Shown here: piece by piece, positions 6,371-6,886 of the stretch
Position numbering within the stretch: the stretch's first letter is position 1
Layout of the letters: every line of letters starts with the position of its first letter
Assembly: GCA_022866645.1 (NCBI GenBank)
Contig: JALHUQ010000264.1
Location: 1 to 6,886, forward strand
DNA from: Woeseiaceae bacterium
GTDB lineage: Bacteria; Pseudomonadota; Gammaproteobacteria; Steroidobacterales; Woeseiaceae
Direction of reading: 5' to 3'
Length of the DNA: 6,886 nucleotides
Position numbers and translations under genes: made by a program
The notes under the pieces: generated by a model
The model's input: only the letters and a program-made list of their open reading frames with translations
Database searches by the model: none
What the model was told of the DNA's origin: nothing

Positions 6371-6418
6371 TAATAAGTCGAATCGCAATACCAACTTTTG
6401 TTCCGGTCACTTGTATGT
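6371..6418 (+). other. Short gap between STAS gene and sigma factor gene
   Basis: These 48 bp are AT-rich and contain no hairpin that could terminate transcription, so read-through from the partner-switch operon into the sigma factor gene is possible. I see no clear promoter and no good Shine-Dalgarno sequence before ATG 6419. Confidence 0.4.
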
Positions 6419-6886
6419 ATGAGTAAGCCCGACGATAAGAAATTGATTGAACGATGTATCAAAGGCGATCGACAAGCCTTTGAGACCTTGTTAATCCAAT
6501 ACGAGAAACCCGTGTTCAACGCCGCCTACCGGATGTTGAACAACAGGGAGGACGCAAGTGACGTCACCCAAACCGTGTTTCTCAAGGTTTATGAGAACTT
6601 CGACAGCTTTGATCCATCACGTCGTTTCTTCAGTTGGGTTTACAGAATTACTTTGAACGAGTCGATCAACTGGCTCGGGAAGGAAAACAGGCTTGAGCCG
6701 TTGCAGTACGAAATTGCAGACGACGGCAAGAGCCCGGAACAGGAGGTTGACAGCGCAAAGCTCTCCGCCGATGTACAGGCAGCGCTGATGACCATTAAGA
6801 CGGATTACAGAACCGTTGTCATTTTGAAACATTTTTTGGGGTGTAGTTACATGGAAATCAGCGATGTGCTTGAAATCCCTGAAAAA
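6419..6886 (+). CDS. ECF-type (RpoE-like) RNA polymerase sigma factor, 3' end outside window
   Basis: This open frame of 156 codons runs off the window edge and begins with MSKPDDKKLIERC. Region 2 is clear: GDRQAFETLL (16-25), then NREDASDVTQTVFLKVY (42-58) for core binding and -10 recognition, and FFSWVYRITLN (70-80). A short acidic linker (about 93-115) leads into region 4, with YRTVVILKHFLGCSYMEISDVL (130-151) as the start of the helix-turn-helix that reads the -35. The usual TVKSRL would follow the last visible residues IPEK, so only about 25-45 residues are missing. ECF factors direct transcription of stress or envelope regulons and are usually paired with an anti-sigma gene downstream, outside view here. 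Its position 48 bp after the STAS gene, on the same strand, suggests control by or co-expression with the partner switch, which would be unusual for an ECF factor. Confidence 0.9.
   Translation, partial: MSKPDDKKLIERCIKGDRQAFETLLIQYEKPVFNAAYRMLNNREDASDVTQTVFLKVYENFDSFDPSRRFFSWVYRITLNESINWLGKENRLEPLQYEIADDGKSPEQEVDSAKLSADVQAALMTIKTDYRTVVILKHFLGCSYMEISDVLEIPEK

Noticed and set aside
6617..6832. 71-codon open frame on the - strand
   Set aside because: It is antisense to the clearly conserved ECF sigma factor frame.

Overview
The window carries two unrelated gene groups from what looks like a Gram-negative proteobacterium. Signs are a mid-50s GC content judged by eye, dense genes with ATGA start/stop overlaps, PotH/PotI-type permeases and an RpoE-like ECF sigma factor. 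A marine or environmental gammaproteobacterium would fit, but the lineage is a guess. There is no mobile element, RNA gene, CRISPR array or recognisable origin. No gene-free stretch exceeds about 150 bases.

Left half (1-3654): the end of a PotH-like and a complete PotI-like ABC transporter permease (polyamine/cationic amine uptake type) lie on the + strand. A Rieske non-heme iron oxygenase of the quaternary-ammonium type (choline/carnitine monooxygenase and GbcA-like) faces them on the - strand with only 9 bp between the stop codons. Divergent from the oxygenase, across about 150 bp, is a fold-type III PLP-dependent decarboxylase of the ornithine decarboxylase family. The decarboxylase keeps the core PLP motifs. 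By my alignment from memory, however, it has lost the PLP-stacking His (now Asn) and one of the two acidic residues that hold the distal amine of ornithine (now Lys). Import, oxidation and decarboxylation of an amine or amino-acid derivative is a reasonable joint role; the substrate is not known.

Right half (3753-6886): five + strand genes form a signalling locus. In order they are a small class III nucleotide cyclase domain protein, a GAF-SpoIIE/PP2C phosphatase, an RsbW-like Bergerat-fold kinase/anti-sigma factor, a STAS anti-sigma antagonist, and the start of an ECF sigma factor cut by the window edge. The first two overlap by ATGA and the next two junctions are 8 bp and 1 bp, so these four genes are almost certainly one operon. 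In a classical partner switch the phosphatase dephosphorylates the STAS protein, which then captures the RsbW-like protein and frees its target. Two features stand out. The phosphatase GAF domain has an exact NKXnFX3DE motif, a signature of cyclic-nucleotide-binding GAF domains, directly downstream of a translationally coupled cyclase. The adjacent sigma factor is ECF type rather than the sigma-B/F type usually governed by partner switching. A cyclic-nucleotide-gated partner switch is the most interesting hypothesis here.
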